NCBI GenBank assembly: GCA_019634925.1
Contig: JAHCAL010000006.1
Span: 1 to 64,000 of the forward strand
Source: Pseudomonadales bacterium
Lineage (GTDB): Bacteria > Pseudomonadota > Gammaproteobacteria > Pseudomonadales > Azotimanducaceae
Reading direction: 5' to 3'
DNA length: 64,000 bases
Part shown: positions 1 through 9,572 of the stretch, piece after piece
Layout of the letters: the number at the start of each line of letters is the position of its first letter
Numbering within the stretch: position 1 is the first letter of the stretch
The notes under the pieces: model-generated
The model's database searches: none
What the model was told of the DNA's origin: nothing
Seen by the model: only the letters and a program-made list of their open reading frames with translations
Program-made: the position numbers and the translations under genes

Positions 1-29
1 CCCCAAGGGGGTTTTTACTCCGACCCCAA
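1..29. repeat. Partial copy of the palindromic repeat seen whole at 31109-31200
   Basis: Bases 10-29 are identical over 20 nt to bases 31164-31183, inside the right arm of the complete element. The match ends at 29, and the piece may extend beyond the window edge. It lies just upstream of the nitronate monooxygenase gene. Two copies about 31 kb apart show that this is a dispersed repeat. Confidence 0.75.
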
Positions 30-69
30 GTGTCGGTTAGGCTCCGCCGGTCTTTTCGAGGAGTCACCC

Positions 70-1005
70 ATGCAGTTCAGCAACCGAATCACGGAAATGC
101 TCGGCGTCGAAGTGCCGATCGTGCAGGCCCCGATGGGGTGGATCGCCCGTTCGCAGCTCGCGTCTGCGGTGTCCAATGCCGGCGGCCTCGGCATCATCGA
201 GACCTCGTCCGGCGAACTCGACGCGGTGCGCGAGGAGATCCGCAGGATGCGCACGCTCACCGACAAGCCGTTCGGTGTGAATATCGCCCAGGCGTTCGTG
301 CGCGATCCCGATATCGTCAACTTCGTCATCGACCAGGGCGTCCGGTTCGTGACGACCTCGGCGGGCAACCCCGAGCGCTACACCGATCAGTTGAAGCGCG
401 CGGGCCTCACGGTATTCCACGTCGTGCCGAGTCTCTCGGCAGCGCTCAAGGCGGTCGAGTGCGGCGTGGACGGGCTCGTGGTGGAAGGCGGCGAGGGCGG
501 CGGCTTCAAGAACCCGCGCGAAGTCGCGACCATGGTGCTGCTGCCGCTGGTGCGCTCGAAGGTGGATGTGCCGATCATCGCCGCGGGCGGTTTCGTGGAC
601 GGCCGCAGCATGGCGGCCGCATTTGCACTCGGTGCCGAGGCGGTCCAGATGGGCACACGCATGGTCTCGGCGCTCGAGTCGCCCGTACACGCGAACTGGA
701 AGAATGCCATCGTCGCCGCGAAGGAGACCGACACGGTGTTCCTGAATCGCAAGCACTCGCCCGCGCTGCGCGCGCTGCGCACCGAAAAGACTTCGCGGCT
801 CGAGAATACGCCGGATGTGAACGCCATGACCGAGTTCGGCCGGGCCATCGACCTCTATTTCGGCGGCGACCTGGAATCGAGCATCGCTCTGACCGGCCAG
901 GTCTGCGGACGCATCGATGCCGTGCGCCCGGTGAAGGACATCATCGAGGATGTCCGACGCGAGTTCTTCGAGACCGTGGACGCGCTCGCCAAGCGCTACC
1001 TCTGA
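70..1005 (+). CDS. Nitronate monooxygenase family flavoprotein
   Basis: This 311-residue protein is a TIM-barrel FMN enzyme of the nitronate monooxygenase (2-nitropropane dioxygenase-like) family, which oxidises alkyl nitronates; some relatives have other roles. Visible hallmarks are PIVQAPMGWIA near the N-terminus, the glycine-rich VVEGGEGGG at about residues 137-145, the phosphate-binding IIAAGGFVDGR at about 178-188 and GAEAVQMGTRM at about 197-207. Length fits the family. ATG at 70 follows a GAGGAG Shine-Dalgarno. The gene stands alone and converges on the surface-protein gene. The physiological substrate cannot be told; related FMN enzymes such as enoyl-ACP reductase FabK share these motifs and are the main alternative. 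Confidence 0.88.
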   Translation: MQFSNRITEMLGVEVPIVQAPMGWIARSQLASAVSNAGGLGIIETSSGELDAVREEIRRMRTLTDKPFGVNIAQAFVRDPDIVNFVIDQGVRFVTTSAGNPERYTDQLKRAGLTVFHVVPSLSAALKAVECGVDGLVVEGGEGGGFKNPREVATMVLLPLVRSKVDVPIIAAGGFVDGRSMAAAFALGAEAVQMGTRMVSALESPVHANWKNAIVAAKETDTVFLNRKHSPALRALRTEKTSRLENTPDVNAMTEFGRAIDLYFGGDLESSIALTGQVCGRIDAVRPVKDIIEDVRREFFETVDALAKRYL

Positions 1006-1030
1006 GCGCGCATCTCTGACGCGCACGTGT

Positions 1031-1056
1031 GCCGCGGACCCGACGGGTCCCGCGGC
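1031..1056. terminator. GC-rich hairpin between convergent genes
   Basis: GCCGCGGACCC and GGGTCCCGCGGC form a nearly perfect stem with one bulged base and a GAC loop. It sits between two convergent stop codons, so it could end transcription from both sides. There is no T-tract, so the call rests on position and stem strength. Confidence 0.5.
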
Positions 1057-1069
1057 GCGAGCGGGAACC

Positions 1070-3532
1070 TCAGAACGTCTTCTCCCAGCGCAGCCCGAAG
1101 TTCCATTCGTCGATGCTGAAGTTGGCGTAGTTCGTGTAGGTCTGGTAGTTCACGAATCCGGACACGCCCATGATGAACTGCGCCGAGACCCCGGCCGACC
1201 AGAGCAGATAGTTGTTGTCCGGCCGGTCGCTCGTGAGCGTGATGGTCGGCGAGGGATTGCCCGGATCCGCGACGAACGGGTCGTTCACGAACTGGAAGCT
1301 CATCGACTCACTCGAGTCCTCGAACTCGCGCACCCAGTCGACCCGCACGTTCGGAATCAGCGCGCCCCAGCTGGTCAGCACGGCGTACGAGGCATGCAGG
1401 CCGGCGTTGCCGGTGAGCGACGTGACCGACTGGTCGCCGATGACCAGATCGAGCCCGCCCGCGCCGGATTCCCGGAAGCCGTCCACCTCGACGTTGTAGT
1501 AATACACGCCGAGGTGGGGACCGTAGGTCAGCGCATTGCGGCTGAAGTCCCAGCCGATGCCCGTCCCGAACGAAATCTGGGTGCCGTCGGTGGTGCCGTT
1601 GGTGGTGCGGTCGACCGTGCCCGAGCCGGTATCGAACAGGATGCGACGCTGCGAGTCGTAGTCGTTGCGGCCGTACGTCAGGAGCGCGTCCGCGTAGAAC
1701 GATTCCTCGCGGAAGTAGGTGACGAAGGCAGCGACGTTCCAGCTGTCGATGTCCAGGCTGCCGCGATCGCCCTGGTACTTGCTCTCCACGCCGCCGAAGC
1801 CTGCCGCGACGCCGGCGATCAGGTTCTGCCGGATCCGGTAGTCCACGCCCACGGAGATGCCATACAGGTCGTAGTCGAACCCGGCCTCGTTGGCGGTGTC
1901 GTCCTTTTCGCCGGTGCTGAGCCGGCCGTTCACGAACGCACCCCAGCGGCCCCAGGTCGCGTCGTCCGCGCTCGCCGCGCCGCCGGTCAGCTGGTTGAAC
2001 AGTTCCTGCAGCGCGGCACCGGAGATCTGCTGCCCGTCGATCGAAAGGTTCAGGCCGGCGACGTCGACGCCACTTGCGCCGCTGCGCAGCGCATTCAGGC
2101 GTTGCGACAGGTTGCCGTGTTGCGCGGACGTCAGCCGCAGGGCGCTGGTCGCCGCCGCGAAGATTTCGTCGGGATTGATCGCGTCGAGTGCCTGGCGGAC
2201 CTGGTCGTCCGTGGTGTCGGGATCGCGCACGTCCTGGCAGATTCCGATCAGGTCCTGCTGTCCTTCGGTCGGCGCGCTCGCGCCACCCAGGCGGGGACAC
2301 ACTTCGTCGAACCATTCGGCGAGCGAGCGCTGGTTCGGCGTCAGGTTGGAAATGTTGCCGATGTCGCGTTCCACGCCCGATCCGGAAATGGTCACCGTGG
2401 CGGTCGAGTTCGACCCGAGCGTGGCGTCGCCGACCAGGTTGGAGAGCACGATCGAGAAGCTCTCGTCTTCCTCGTCGACCTCGTCCTCGAGGATGGTGAC
2501 CGTGATGGTGCGGTCGGTGCCGTCGCCGTCCCCCCAGGTGAGGGTGCCTGCCGCGGCGGTGTAGTCGTCGCCGGCGGTGGCCGAGCCGTCCACGGTAGCG
2601 AAGTCCACAGAGACGTCGCCGTTCGGCGTGCCGGAACGCACGACGGTCGCGGACACCGTGCCGGCGGTCTCGTCGACCACGAGGTCGGTGACCGCGAACT
2701 GCACCAGTCCGGGTGTGTCGTTGTCGATGATCGTGACCGTGCCGGTGACCGGCGCGTTCGGGTTCGCCGACGAGGTCAGGATGATGTCGAAGGTCTCGTC
2801 GCCTTCGACGAGCGTGTCTTCGAGGATCGGCACGGTGATCTGCCGCGGCGAGGTGTCGCCGTCCTCCCAGGTCAGGGTGCCGCTGACGGCCGTGTAGTCG
2901 TCGGCCGACTCCGCGGTGCCGTCGGTCGTCACGTAGTCGACGGTGAGCGAACCCGACGAGCCGCCTACCCGGTTCACGGTGACCACGGCGGAACCAGAGC
3001 CCTCGTTGACGGTGAGCGTGGCGGGATCGAAGGCCGGTTCGCCGGGGTTGGGCTGATCGTCATCGAAGATCGGCACCAGGTTTTCTCCGCCGACGGCGAA
3101 CAGGGGTTCGGTGCCGCAGTCGATGATCGTGAACGATTCCACCTGGGTGGCGAAGTACTCGGTGGGTTCCGGGATCGTGTCATCGACCACCGTGACGTCG
3201 AAGGTCGTGGATGTGAACAGATCGTCGGCCTGCAGGGTCAGGGTGACATCGATCGTCGTCGGGATGTAGTCGATGCTCGGGGTCGCCTCGTCGTCGACGA
3301 ATTCCTCCTGGATCGGGCCGGCCCGGACGGTCGCCTGGATCTCGCAGAAGCCTTCGTCAATGGGGTTGCCGTTCTCGTCGAGGTCGCGCTCGAGGATGAC
3401 TCGGATGGTCTGGCGGCCGTCGCCTTCGACCAGCAGGCCGGCACCTTCGTCCCAGGTGGACAGAACGGTATACGCCCAGCCCTGGCTGACGACCGCCCAC
3501 AACAATGCAGCGGAGGTGATTCGCTTCAACAT
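1070..3532 (-). CDS. Calx-beta domain autotransporter-like surface protein
   Basis: About 820 residues. The chosen start gives a classical signal peptide (MLKRITSAALLWAVVSQGWA); a longer frame opens upstream, but its extra 25 residues would bury the signal. Residues of about 165-380 hold two clear Calx-beta repeats, each with the VDYVTTDGTA / VDFATVDGSA core followed by an acidic LEDTLVEGDETF or LEDEVDEEDESF strand; the region before them looks like a degenerate third repeat. A helical linker follows, then a C-terminal beta-barrel of about 280 residues beginning near WGRWGAFVNGRLS and ending in phenylalanine, as outer-membrane barrels do. By domain logic it is a type V-like autotransporter whose calcium-binding passenger is shown at the surface. 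No enzymatic passenger domain is visible; adhesion is a guess. Confidence 0.85.
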   Translation of the reverse strand: MLKRITSAALLWAVVSQGWAYTVLSTWDEGAGLLVEGDGRQTIRVILERDLDENGNPIDEGFCEIQATVRAGPIQEEFVDDEATPSIDYIPTTIDVTLTLQADDLFTSTTFDVTVVDDTIPEPTEYFATQVESFTIIDCGTEPLFAVGGENLVPIFDDDQPNPGEPAFDPATLTVNEGSGSAVVTVNRVGGSSGSLTVDYVTTDGTAESADDYTAVSGTLTWEDGDTSPRQITVPILEDTLVEGDETFDIILTSSANPNAPVTGTVTIIDNDTPGLVQFAVTDLVVDETAGTVSATVVRSGTPNGDVSVDFATVDGSATAGDDYTAAAGTLTWGDGDGTDRTITVTILEDEVDEEDESFSIVLSNLVGDATLGSNSTATVTISGSGVERDIGNISNLTPNQRSLAEWFDEVCPRLGGASAPTEGQQDLIGICQDVRDPDTTDDQVRQALDAINPDEIFAAATSALRLTSAQHGNLSQRLNALRSGASGVDVAGLNLSIDGQQISGAALQELFNQLTGGAASADDATWGRWGAFVNGRLSTGEKDDTANEAGFDYDLYGISVGVDYRIRQNLIAGVAAGFGGVESKYQGDRGSLDIDSWNVAAFVTYFREESFYADALLTYGRNDYDSQRRILFDTGSGTVDRTTNGTTDGTQISFGTGIGWDFSRNALTYGPHLGVYYYNVEVDGFRESGAGGLDLVIGDQSVTSLTGNAGLHASYAVLTSWGALIPNVRVDWVREFEDSSESMSFQFVNDPFVADPGNPSPTITLTSDRPDNNYLLWSAGVSAQFIMGVSGFVNYQTYTNYANFSIDEWNFGLRWEKTF

Positions 3533-3706
3533 GTCTGGTCCTCGGATCCCGGATTCTTCTTGTGATCGGTGGTCGCGCGTACGCATCGCAACGCTGCATC
3601 TGAACATAGCTCCATCCCCCTCTCAAAGCAAAATGCATCACAGTCCGGAAACACGTCACATCCGCGCGTCCTGGTCGGCACTCGCGGTCCGCGGCTTGCG
3701 TGTACT

Positions 3707-3716
3707 TAGCATGCTA
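3707..3716. promoter_or_regulatory. Perfect 10-bp palindrome in a divergent intergenic region
   Basis: TAGCATGCTA lies in the 276-bp space between the surface-protein gene (minus) and the DUF3237 gene (plus). A palindrome in a divergent promoter region could be an operator. No regulator gene is adjacent and 10 bp can arise by chance. I see no other feature in this interval. Confidence 0.25.
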
Positions 3717-3808
3717 GGTACCGTGGCCGACTGTTGTGGATGGGCGAGGTCGACCGCCGACGGTGATGACGCCGCGTCCGGGAGTCGGAATCGAATGGGG
3801 AGGGCAGC

Positions 3809-4297
3809 ATGCCGGATGGATTGGGGACACAACTGCTTTGCGAGGTCAGCATCGAGCTCGCGGCCGACGCGCCGCTGGCCATCGGCCAGTCGCCCTGGCG
3901 CAACCGCCGGGTGAGCGACATCGCCGGCGGGCGCTTCGAGGGTCCCGGACTCAGCGGGCGGGTGCGCGCGAGCGGCGCGGACTGGTCCGAAGGCGGCCGG
4001 GCGGCCGATGGCGGCATTGCCACGGCGCTCGACGTGCGCTCGCTGTGGGAGACCGACGACGGCGCGCTCATCTACGTGACCTACCAGGGGCGCCTGGTCG
4101 TGCCGGCGGCGGTGGCCGATACGTTCCGGGACCCGGCCCGGATCGACGGCATGGATCCCGCCGACTACTACTTCCGGATCTGCCCGCTGTTCGAGACGTC
4201 CGCCGAACGCTATGCGTGGCTGAACGAGATCGTGGCCGTCGGCAGCGGCCGGCGCACACGAGCCGGGGTCGTCTACCGGATCTTCCGGTTGCTGTGA
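3809..4297 (+). CDS. DUF3237 (UPF0311) family protein
   Basis: A 162-residue protein carrying the family signature: a GGRFEGPGLSGRV block at about 40-52, GADWSEGG a little later, and IYVTYQGRLVVP in the middle. DUF3237 proteins form small beta-barrels of unknown function that often sit among aromatic or lipid catabolic genes. No signal peptide or membrane segment is visible, so it is probably cytoplasmic. It precedes the amidohydrolase by about 86 bp on the same strand and may be co-transcribed with it. Confidence 0.8.
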   Translation: MPDGLGTQLLCEVSIELAADAPLAIGQSPWRNRRVSDIAGGRFEGPGLSGRVRASGADWSEGGRAADGGIATALDVRSLWETDDGALIYVTYQGRLVVPAAVADTFRDPARIDGMDPADYYFRICPLFETSAERYAWLNEIVAVGSGRRTRAGVVYRIFRLL

Positions 4298-4383
4298 CGG
4301 CTCCGGTCCGACACAGGCCCTTTTTGAAATCCGTTACAGTTCGGGAGTAGGATTCAAGGCGCGGCAAGTCAGCGGGGGGTGCC

Positions 4384-5538
4384 ATGGTCGATGCGTTCGT
4401 TCTCGAGATTCCCGAGCAGGTGACCATCGACGTCTCGCCGCGGCGCGTGGCGCAGGCGGCCGGGCGACCCTGGCCGGCCGGCACGGTCATCGTCTCGGCC
4501 GACAGTCACCTCATCGAGCAGGACTACTGGTACGAGGGCTTCCCCGCCGAGCTCAAGGACCAGGCGCCGCGGATGACGTTCCGCGACGGCATGTTCGATT
4601 TCACCATCGGCGACAAACACATGACGCCGCCGGAGATCGCCCAGCACCTGTGCCGATCCATGGAGTGCACGCCGGGGCTGAACGACATCCCGGCACGGCT
4701 CGCCGATCTCGACGTCGAGGGGGTCGAGAAGGAGCTCATCTTCCCGCAGCGCCTGTTCGGGCTGTTCATGTTCGGCGAGATGCAGAACCGCGAGTGGGTA
4801 TTCGGCCTCTACAACGAGGCCATCGCGCGGCGCTGCGCCGAAGCGCCAGGCCGCCTGTACCCGGTCATGGTGCCGAACTACTGGGACATGACCCAGGCCG
4901 CGGCGTCGGTCGAGCGCTGCAAGGCGCTCGGGGCGAGAGCGCTGATGGTCCCGCTCAAGCCCGGGAAGAATGCGGAAGGCCGTACCATCCACTACAACGC
5001 GCCGGAACTGGACGCGCTCTACGGCGCGATCGCCGACAGCGGCATTCCGCTCGCGTTCCACATCGGCGAGGCGATTCCGAGCGCGATGCCAGGTGCGGCG
5101 GGCATATCGTTCGTCACCCAGACCCAGGGCTTCCGGCTGCAGTGGTCGCAGCTCACGTTCAGCGGCGTGTTCGACCGCTTCCCGAAGTTGCGCGTGGTGT
5201 TCGTCGAAGGCGGCCTGTCCTGGATCCCGGCGATGCTGCACGACGCGGATCTGGCGTATACACACTTTCGCACGAGCATGCGCCCGGAACTCCTGCATCC
5301 GCCGAGTTGGTACTGGCGTGCGCACTGTTATGCGACCTTCATGACCGATCCGACCGGGCTCACGCTGCTCGACCGGATCGGGCCCGAGACCTGCCTGTGG
5401 TCGTCCGACTATCCGCACCAGGAAAGCACGTTCGGCTATACGCGCAGCTCCATCGAGGCGGTGTTCGCCGCCACCACGGTCGAGAACGCGCAGAAAATCC
5501 TGGGCAAGACCGCGCTCGACCTGTTCGCCATGACCTGA
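4384..5538 (+). CDS. Amidohydrolase family 2 metal-dependent hydrolase or decarboxylase
   Basis: 384 residues of the ACMSD/amidohydrolase-2 TIM-barrel type. SADSHLIEQDYW near residue 40 carries the aspartate-serine-histidine metal-ligand motif in the place of the usual HxH, as in many members. LAFHIGEAIP, FVEGGLSWIPAML and the C-terminal LWSSDYPHQEST carry the remaining ligands and the catalytic aspartate region. These enzymes hydrolyse or decarboxylate ring carboxylates and related compounds. A G-rich Shine-Dalgarno lies before ATG 4384. The gene converges with the MFS gene 15 bp away. Substrate unknown. Confidence 0.87.
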   Translation: MVDAFVLEIPEQVTIDVSPRRVAQAAGRPWPAGTVIVSADSHLIEQDYWYEGFPAELKDQAPRMTFRDGMFDFTIGDKHMTPPEIAQHLCRSMECTPGLNDIPARLADLDVEGVEKELIFPQRLFGLFMFGEMQNREWVFGLYNEAIARRCAEAPGRLYPVMVPNYWDMTQAAASVERCKALGARALMVPLKPGKNAEGRTIHYNAPELDALYGAIADSGIPLAFHIGEAIPSAMPGAAGISFVTQTQGFRLQWSQLTFSGVFDRFPKLRVVFVEGGLSWIPAMLHDADLAYTHFRTSMRPELLHPPSWYWRAHCYATFMTDPTGLTLLDRIGPETCLWSSDYPHQESTFGYTRSSIEAVFAATTVENAQKILGKTALDLFAMT

Positions 5539-5553
5539 CCGGTCGGCGCCGGT
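5538..5553. terminator. Short hairpin between convergent stop codons
   Basis: ACCGG and CCGGT pair around a 6-nt loop in the 15-bp gap between the amidohydrolase and MFS genes. The stem is short and has no T-tract, so this is a weak candidate. Confidence 0.25.
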
Positions 5554-6792
5554 TCACCGGCCCGGGGTTTCGAGCGCCTGGCCAGGCTCCGCCAGTTCGG
5601 CAGCGACGATGGTGGTGCGCGGTACCGGAACGAACCTGTGGTCGTGACGCCGCGGCCGCTCGATCACCGAGATGCGATGCAGCGCGAACGCGCCGCCGAG
5701 CGCCATGCTGATACCCGCGAACAGGAAGAAGCCTTCGCCGCCGAGCCAGCCGACCAGCGGCGACACCAGCAGCGGACCGAAGATCGAGCCGAGACTGTTC
5801 ATGATCAGTATGCCGCTCGCGATCTGGATCAGCGGCAGCGTCGAGTTGTCGCTGGCGGTGGCAATCGACAGGGCGTACAGCGGCATCGCGGTGAAGCCGA
5901 TCGCGAACATGCACGCGAACAGCATGGGTGCGGAGTGCGCCGAGAACAGCCAGCCGGCGATCGACACCAGCACGCCGACGCCGAGCAGGCCGGCGATGAC
6001 GAAGCGACGGTCGGTGTAGTCGGACAGCCGGCCGACGGGAAGCTGGGCCAGCGCGCCGCCCAGGATGGCCGTGGCCATCATCATTCCGATGTCGGCCGTG
6101 TCGAGGCCATAGGCGCGACCCACCAGCGGCCCGACTGCCCACAGCGCACCGGTCACGAGGCCGCTGAAGAACACGCAGACCACGGCGACGCGTGACGACC
6201 GGGCCAGGATCCGTGGTGAAAAACGCATGCGCGGAATGGGGTGCGGGGCGGGCATGCGGGTCAGTCCGATCGGGACGATGGCGAGCCCGAGGAGGAGCGC
6301 AGCCCCCATGACCAGGCGGAGGTCGTCCGGGTCCGACAGTCCGAGAAAGCTCTGGCCCAGGACCATCGCCAGCAGCGAGATCATCGAGTACACGGCCAGC
6401 ACGCCGCCACGCCCGCCGGGCGGCGCGGCTTCGCTGAGCCAGCTTTCGATGACCATGTAGAGCCCGGCAAAGGCGAACCCGGTGGTGAAACGCAGCCCCA
6501 GCCACGCCGCGACGTGGTCAAGCAGCCCGACCGCGAGCAGGGCGACCGAGGCGGCGGCCGCCATGACCATGAAGGTCCGGATGTGGGCCACCCGGGCCAC
6601 GATCGACGGGATGACCAGGCAGCCGACCACAAAGCCCAGGAAATAGGTCGATCCGGTGAGGCCGATCGCGTTGGTCGACCAGCCGAGCGATTCGGCGCGA
6701 ACCGGCAGCAGGGTCAGCTGCAGCCCATGACCCACGAGCAGCACGGCCACGGCCAGCAGCAGGGAGCCGACTTTGATCAGGGTCTGGGTCAT
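5554..6792 (-). CDS. MFS transporter, YcaD-like
   Basis: A 412-residue polytopic inner-membrane protein with about twelve hydrophobic segments. The N-terminal half carries features of the YcaD-type MFS branch: GHGLQLTLLPVRAESLG, IGLTGSTYFLGFVVGC and a short basic loop RVAHIRTF. GALAQLPVGRLSDYTDRR is the MFS loop signature in the second half. It ends in a charged cytoplasmic tail. The substrate of this branch is not established. The Shine-Dalgarno is weak, so the start is less certain than the family. Confidence 0.85.
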   Translation of the reverse strand: MTQTLIKVGSLLLAVAVLLVGHGLQLTLLPVRAESLGWSTNAIGLTGSTYFLGFVVGCLVIPSIVARVAHIRTFMVMAAAASVALLAVGLLDHVAAWLGLRFTTGFAFAGLYMVIESWLSEAAPPGGRGGVLAVYSMISLLAMVLGQSFLGLSDPDDLRLVMGAALLLGLAIVPIGLTRMPAPHPIPRMRFSPRILARSSRVAVVCVFFSGLVTGALWAVGPLVGRAYGLDTADIGMMMATAILGGALAQLPVGRLSDYTDRRFVIAGLLGVGVLVSIAGWLFSAHSAPMLFACMFAIGFTAMPLYALSIATASDNSTLPLIQIASGILIMNSLGSIFGPLLVSPLVGWLGGEGFFLFAGISMALGGAFALHRISVIERPRRHDHRFVPVPRTTIVAAELAEPGQALETPGR

Positions 6793-6945
6793 GGCTGGGC
6801 GTAACGCGACGGGTTCATGGCCAGGGGGCGGTCATTATGCCAGCTGGCCGGTGCCGGTGGTCCTGCAGGCGGCCGCACAGGTGGCGGCGCCCGCGGACGG
6901 GAGGTGCGCGAGCGCGTCCGCCCGGGCGCTGGCGCTAGTGCGCCT

Positions 6946-9342
6946 TCAGTGCGAGTAGACCAGTTCCAGCGCCACCTGGCGCGGCGGGCCCCAGCCCTGG
7001 AAGCCGCCGTCCCGGCCGAGCGCCAGGATCTGTTCCTTGTACTCCTTGTCGGTCAGATTCTTGCCGTACAGCGACAGCCGCAGCGTATCGTCGTTGCCGA
7101 GCGTCCACTGGTAACTCACCCGCGCGTCGATCAGCGTGTAGGCCTTCTGCACCAGCGGCGCGTCCGGCGGCGGCAGGCCGGCGAGGATGATGTCGTCCTG
7201 GCCGCGCGCGGTGACCGATGCCTGCAGCGCTCCGCCCGCGAAATAGCTGCTGTAGGCGAGCGTCGCCGCGTAGTTCCACTCCGGAACGAACGCGATGTCA
7301 CCCGCCGTGAAGGTCCGGTCCGGGCAGTTGTTCGGGTTGGTCGCCGGCGCGTTGGGGAACAGTGCCGGATTGTCGGTCGGGTTGCAGTTGCTGCCGCTGG
7401 GGTTGAACCCGACGCGCCGCGTGTTCAGCGTGTAGTCGTCGGTGTCCGCCTTCAGGTAGCCACCCATCAGCATGAGGGTCAGCGTTTCGGTCAGCTGCAG
7501 GGACGTCTCGACCTCGACGCCCCAGATGGTGCGTTTCGGCAGGTTGTTGACGATCGTGTTGGTACCCGGGACCGAGGAGATCGTGATCACGTTGGCGGCC
7601 TGCAGGTCACTGATCTCGCTGTGAAACGCCGAGGCGTTCAGGCGCAGGCGGCCGTCGAGCAGGACGTTCTTGCTGCCGATCTCCAGGGTATCCACGGATT
7701 CCGGTTCGTAGGCCAGGAATTCCGCTTCGGTGCCGCGGTTGTGCAGCCCGCCCGACTTGAAGCCCTGGGCGAACGTGGCGTACAGCATGTTGTCGTCGGT
7801 GACGGCCCAGTTGGCCGTGAAGCGGAAGATCGTGTCGTTCCAGCTGTCCTTGGAATCGAACGGGCCGTTCAACACCACGTTTGGATTGTACTGCAGCGGT
7901 GGCAGCAGGTTGATCCCGAGCAGGTTCGTCGGGCCGCTGGTCGGCAGAATTCCCAGCAGGTAGACGCCGTCGAACTGCTTCTTCTCGTCGAGCCAGCGCA
8001 CGCCGGCGCTCAATGTCACGGTGTCGGTGGCACGCCAGTCCAGCGAGGCGAACAATGCCTTCGACTCGACCGACTCGGACGTGAGCTGCACGGAAGGCGG
8101 CGGCCCCAGGATGCCCTGCGGAAGCTGGCACAGGTTCGGGTCCAGCGGACTGGACGGGAGCCCCGCGACCGCGCAGGGAAGCCCGATCGGCACCTGGATG
8201 ATGCTGTTGGTGCCCTGCTGGAAATCGAACTCCGCGTCCCACCAGAATGCGCCCACCATATAGGAGATGCGTTCGTTCAGATCGCCGGCGAGCTTCAGCT
8301 CCTGGGAGAACTGCTGGTAGTCGCGGTCGCGGTGCGTGTGCAACTGGCCCAGCGGCGTGGCGAGGCTCGCCAGGGTGGAGCCGTCGAAATCCTGCCCGGT
8401 CACGTCGGTCGAGTCGATGTACCCGGTGATGCTCTCGAGCGTGGCGAAGCCCAGGTCGACGTTCAGGGTCAGCCCGAACATGTCCACGTCGAGTTCCTGG
8501 AATTCGTCGTAGTCGGCTTCGTTGACGAACGGGTCGTCGCCATTCCAGCGTGGGTCCTGTGGCGGAATGTCGCCGCGCTGCCGGACCAGGTCGTAGGTGA
8601 ACACACCTTCGAACGCTTCCGTGGGCTGCCATCTGAGCGCGAACGTGAGCGCGTCGTACTCGTCGGCGCCGGCATCGCCGCCCAGGGTGATGTTCCGGAA
8701 GAATCCGTCGCGCTCCTTGTGAATGCCGCCGATCTTCATGGCAAGCCGGTCGTCGATGAGGGGCAGGTTGACCTTTGCCTTGAGGATCCGTTCGTTCTCG
8801 GTACCGACCTGGGCGGCGGCGTCGAAGCCGAACTCGTTGAAGCGCGGCTGGGCGCGCTTCACGACGATCGTGCCGCCCGTCGTGTTCTTGCCGTAGAGCA
8901 CCCCCTGGGGCCCGCGGTTCACCTCGATCTGTTCGATGTCGAAGGTATCGATCAGCTGGCCGGTATTGGTGCCCTGGAAAATGTTGTCGATGATCAGGCC
9001 GACCGACGGTGGCTGGTTGTTCTCGGCGTCCGCGTAGCCGAGGCCGCGAATGAAGATCGCACCCTGCCCGGGCGCTGCCGTGACCATGCCGATGCGCACG
9101 TTCGGGACCATGGCATCGAGATCACGCAGCGTGCGCGGCGAGATCCGCTCGATGTCTTCCTGGTTGAACGCGGTGACGGAGATCGGCACGTCCTGGATCG
9201 ATTCGGCGCGCCGCTGCGAGGTGACGATGATTTCTTCGATGACGCCGGAGCGATCGCGCTCTGCGGCCAGCACCGGAATGCCAGGCGCCACCGATACGGC
9301 AGCCGCGAGCAGCAGCGTGCCGAACCACGACCGATTCTGCAT
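6946..9342 (-). CDS. TonB-dependent outer-membrane receptor
   Basis: 798 residues. A signal peptide ends near GIPVLA, followed by a TonB-box-like EEIIVTSQRR, then the plug domain (VPISVTAFNQEDIERISP; GVLYGKNTTGG at about 140-155) and a 22-stranded barrel typified by YATFAQGFKSGGLH. This RAESIQDVP / NTTGG plug type is common in receptors of Sphingomonads and environmental Gammaproteobacteria. The ligand (siderophore, vitamin or degradation intermediate) cannot be told. A strong GAGGGGGAA Shine-Dalgarno precedes ATG 9342. The last residue is histidine rather than the aromatic residue usual for barrels. An SDR gene lies upstream in the same orientation. Confidence 0.92.
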   Translation of the reverse strand: MQNRSWFGTLLLAAAVSVAPGIPVLAAERDRSGVIEEIIVTSQRRAESIQDVPISVTAFNQEDIERISPRTLRDLDAMVPNVRIGMVTAAPGQGAIFIRGLGYADAENNQPPSVGLIIDNIFQGTNTGQLIDTFDIEQIEVNRGPQGVLYGKNTTGGTIVVKRAQPRFNEFGFDAAAQVGTENERILKAKVNLPLIDDRLAMKIGGIHKERDGFFRNITLGGDAGADEYDALTFALRWQPTEAFEGVFTYDLVRQRGDIPPQDPRWNGDDPFVNEADYDEFQELDVDMFGLTLNVDLGFATLESITGYIDSTDVTGQDFDGSTLASLATPLGQLHTHRDRDYQQFSQELKLAGDLNERISYMVGAFWWDAEFDFQQGTNSIIQVPIGLPCAVAGLPSSPLDPNLCQLPQGILGPPPSVQLTSESVESKALFASLDWRATDTVTLSAGVRWLDEKKQFDGVYLLGILPTSGPTNLLGINLLPPLQYNPNVVLNGPFDSKDSWNDTIFRFTANWAVTDDNMLYATFAQGFKSGGLHNRGTEAEFLAYEPESVDTLEIGSKNVLLDGRLRLNASAFHSEISDLQAANVITISSVPGTNTIVNNLPKRTIWGVEVETSLQLTETLTLMLMGGYLKADTDDYTLNTRRVGFNPSGSNCNPTDNPALFPNAPATNPNNCPDRTFTAGDIAFVPEWNYAATLAYSSYFAGGALQASVTARGQDDIILAGLPPPDAPLVQKAYTLIDARVSYQWTLGNDDTLRLSLYGKNLTDKEYKEQILALGRDGGFQGWGPPRQVALELVYSH

Positions 9343-9572
9343 GATTCCCCCTCGACGGACGCGCGCGACGCGCTCCCCTGCCCGTCATTCGACCCAGCAT
9401 CGCCTCCGCCCACGGCGCTGCCTGGTTGCAGGGTACGTCCGGGGCGCCCCTGGCGGCCGATCACGCTCGGCCTGCACGCTGCTTCTAGAGCATGTGCGGT
9501 GATTAGTCAACAGGGCGCTCGATCCTGGCGCGTGGGTGTCCATCGGAACGCTGCCCGCTGTCTGGCATTGGT

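Noticed and set aside
950..3565. Long open frame antisense to the autotransporter gene
   Set aside because: Its translation is rich in R, G, V and D without domains, typical of a mirror frame of a GC-rich gene. The opposite strand has a signal peptide, Calx-beta repeats and a barrel.
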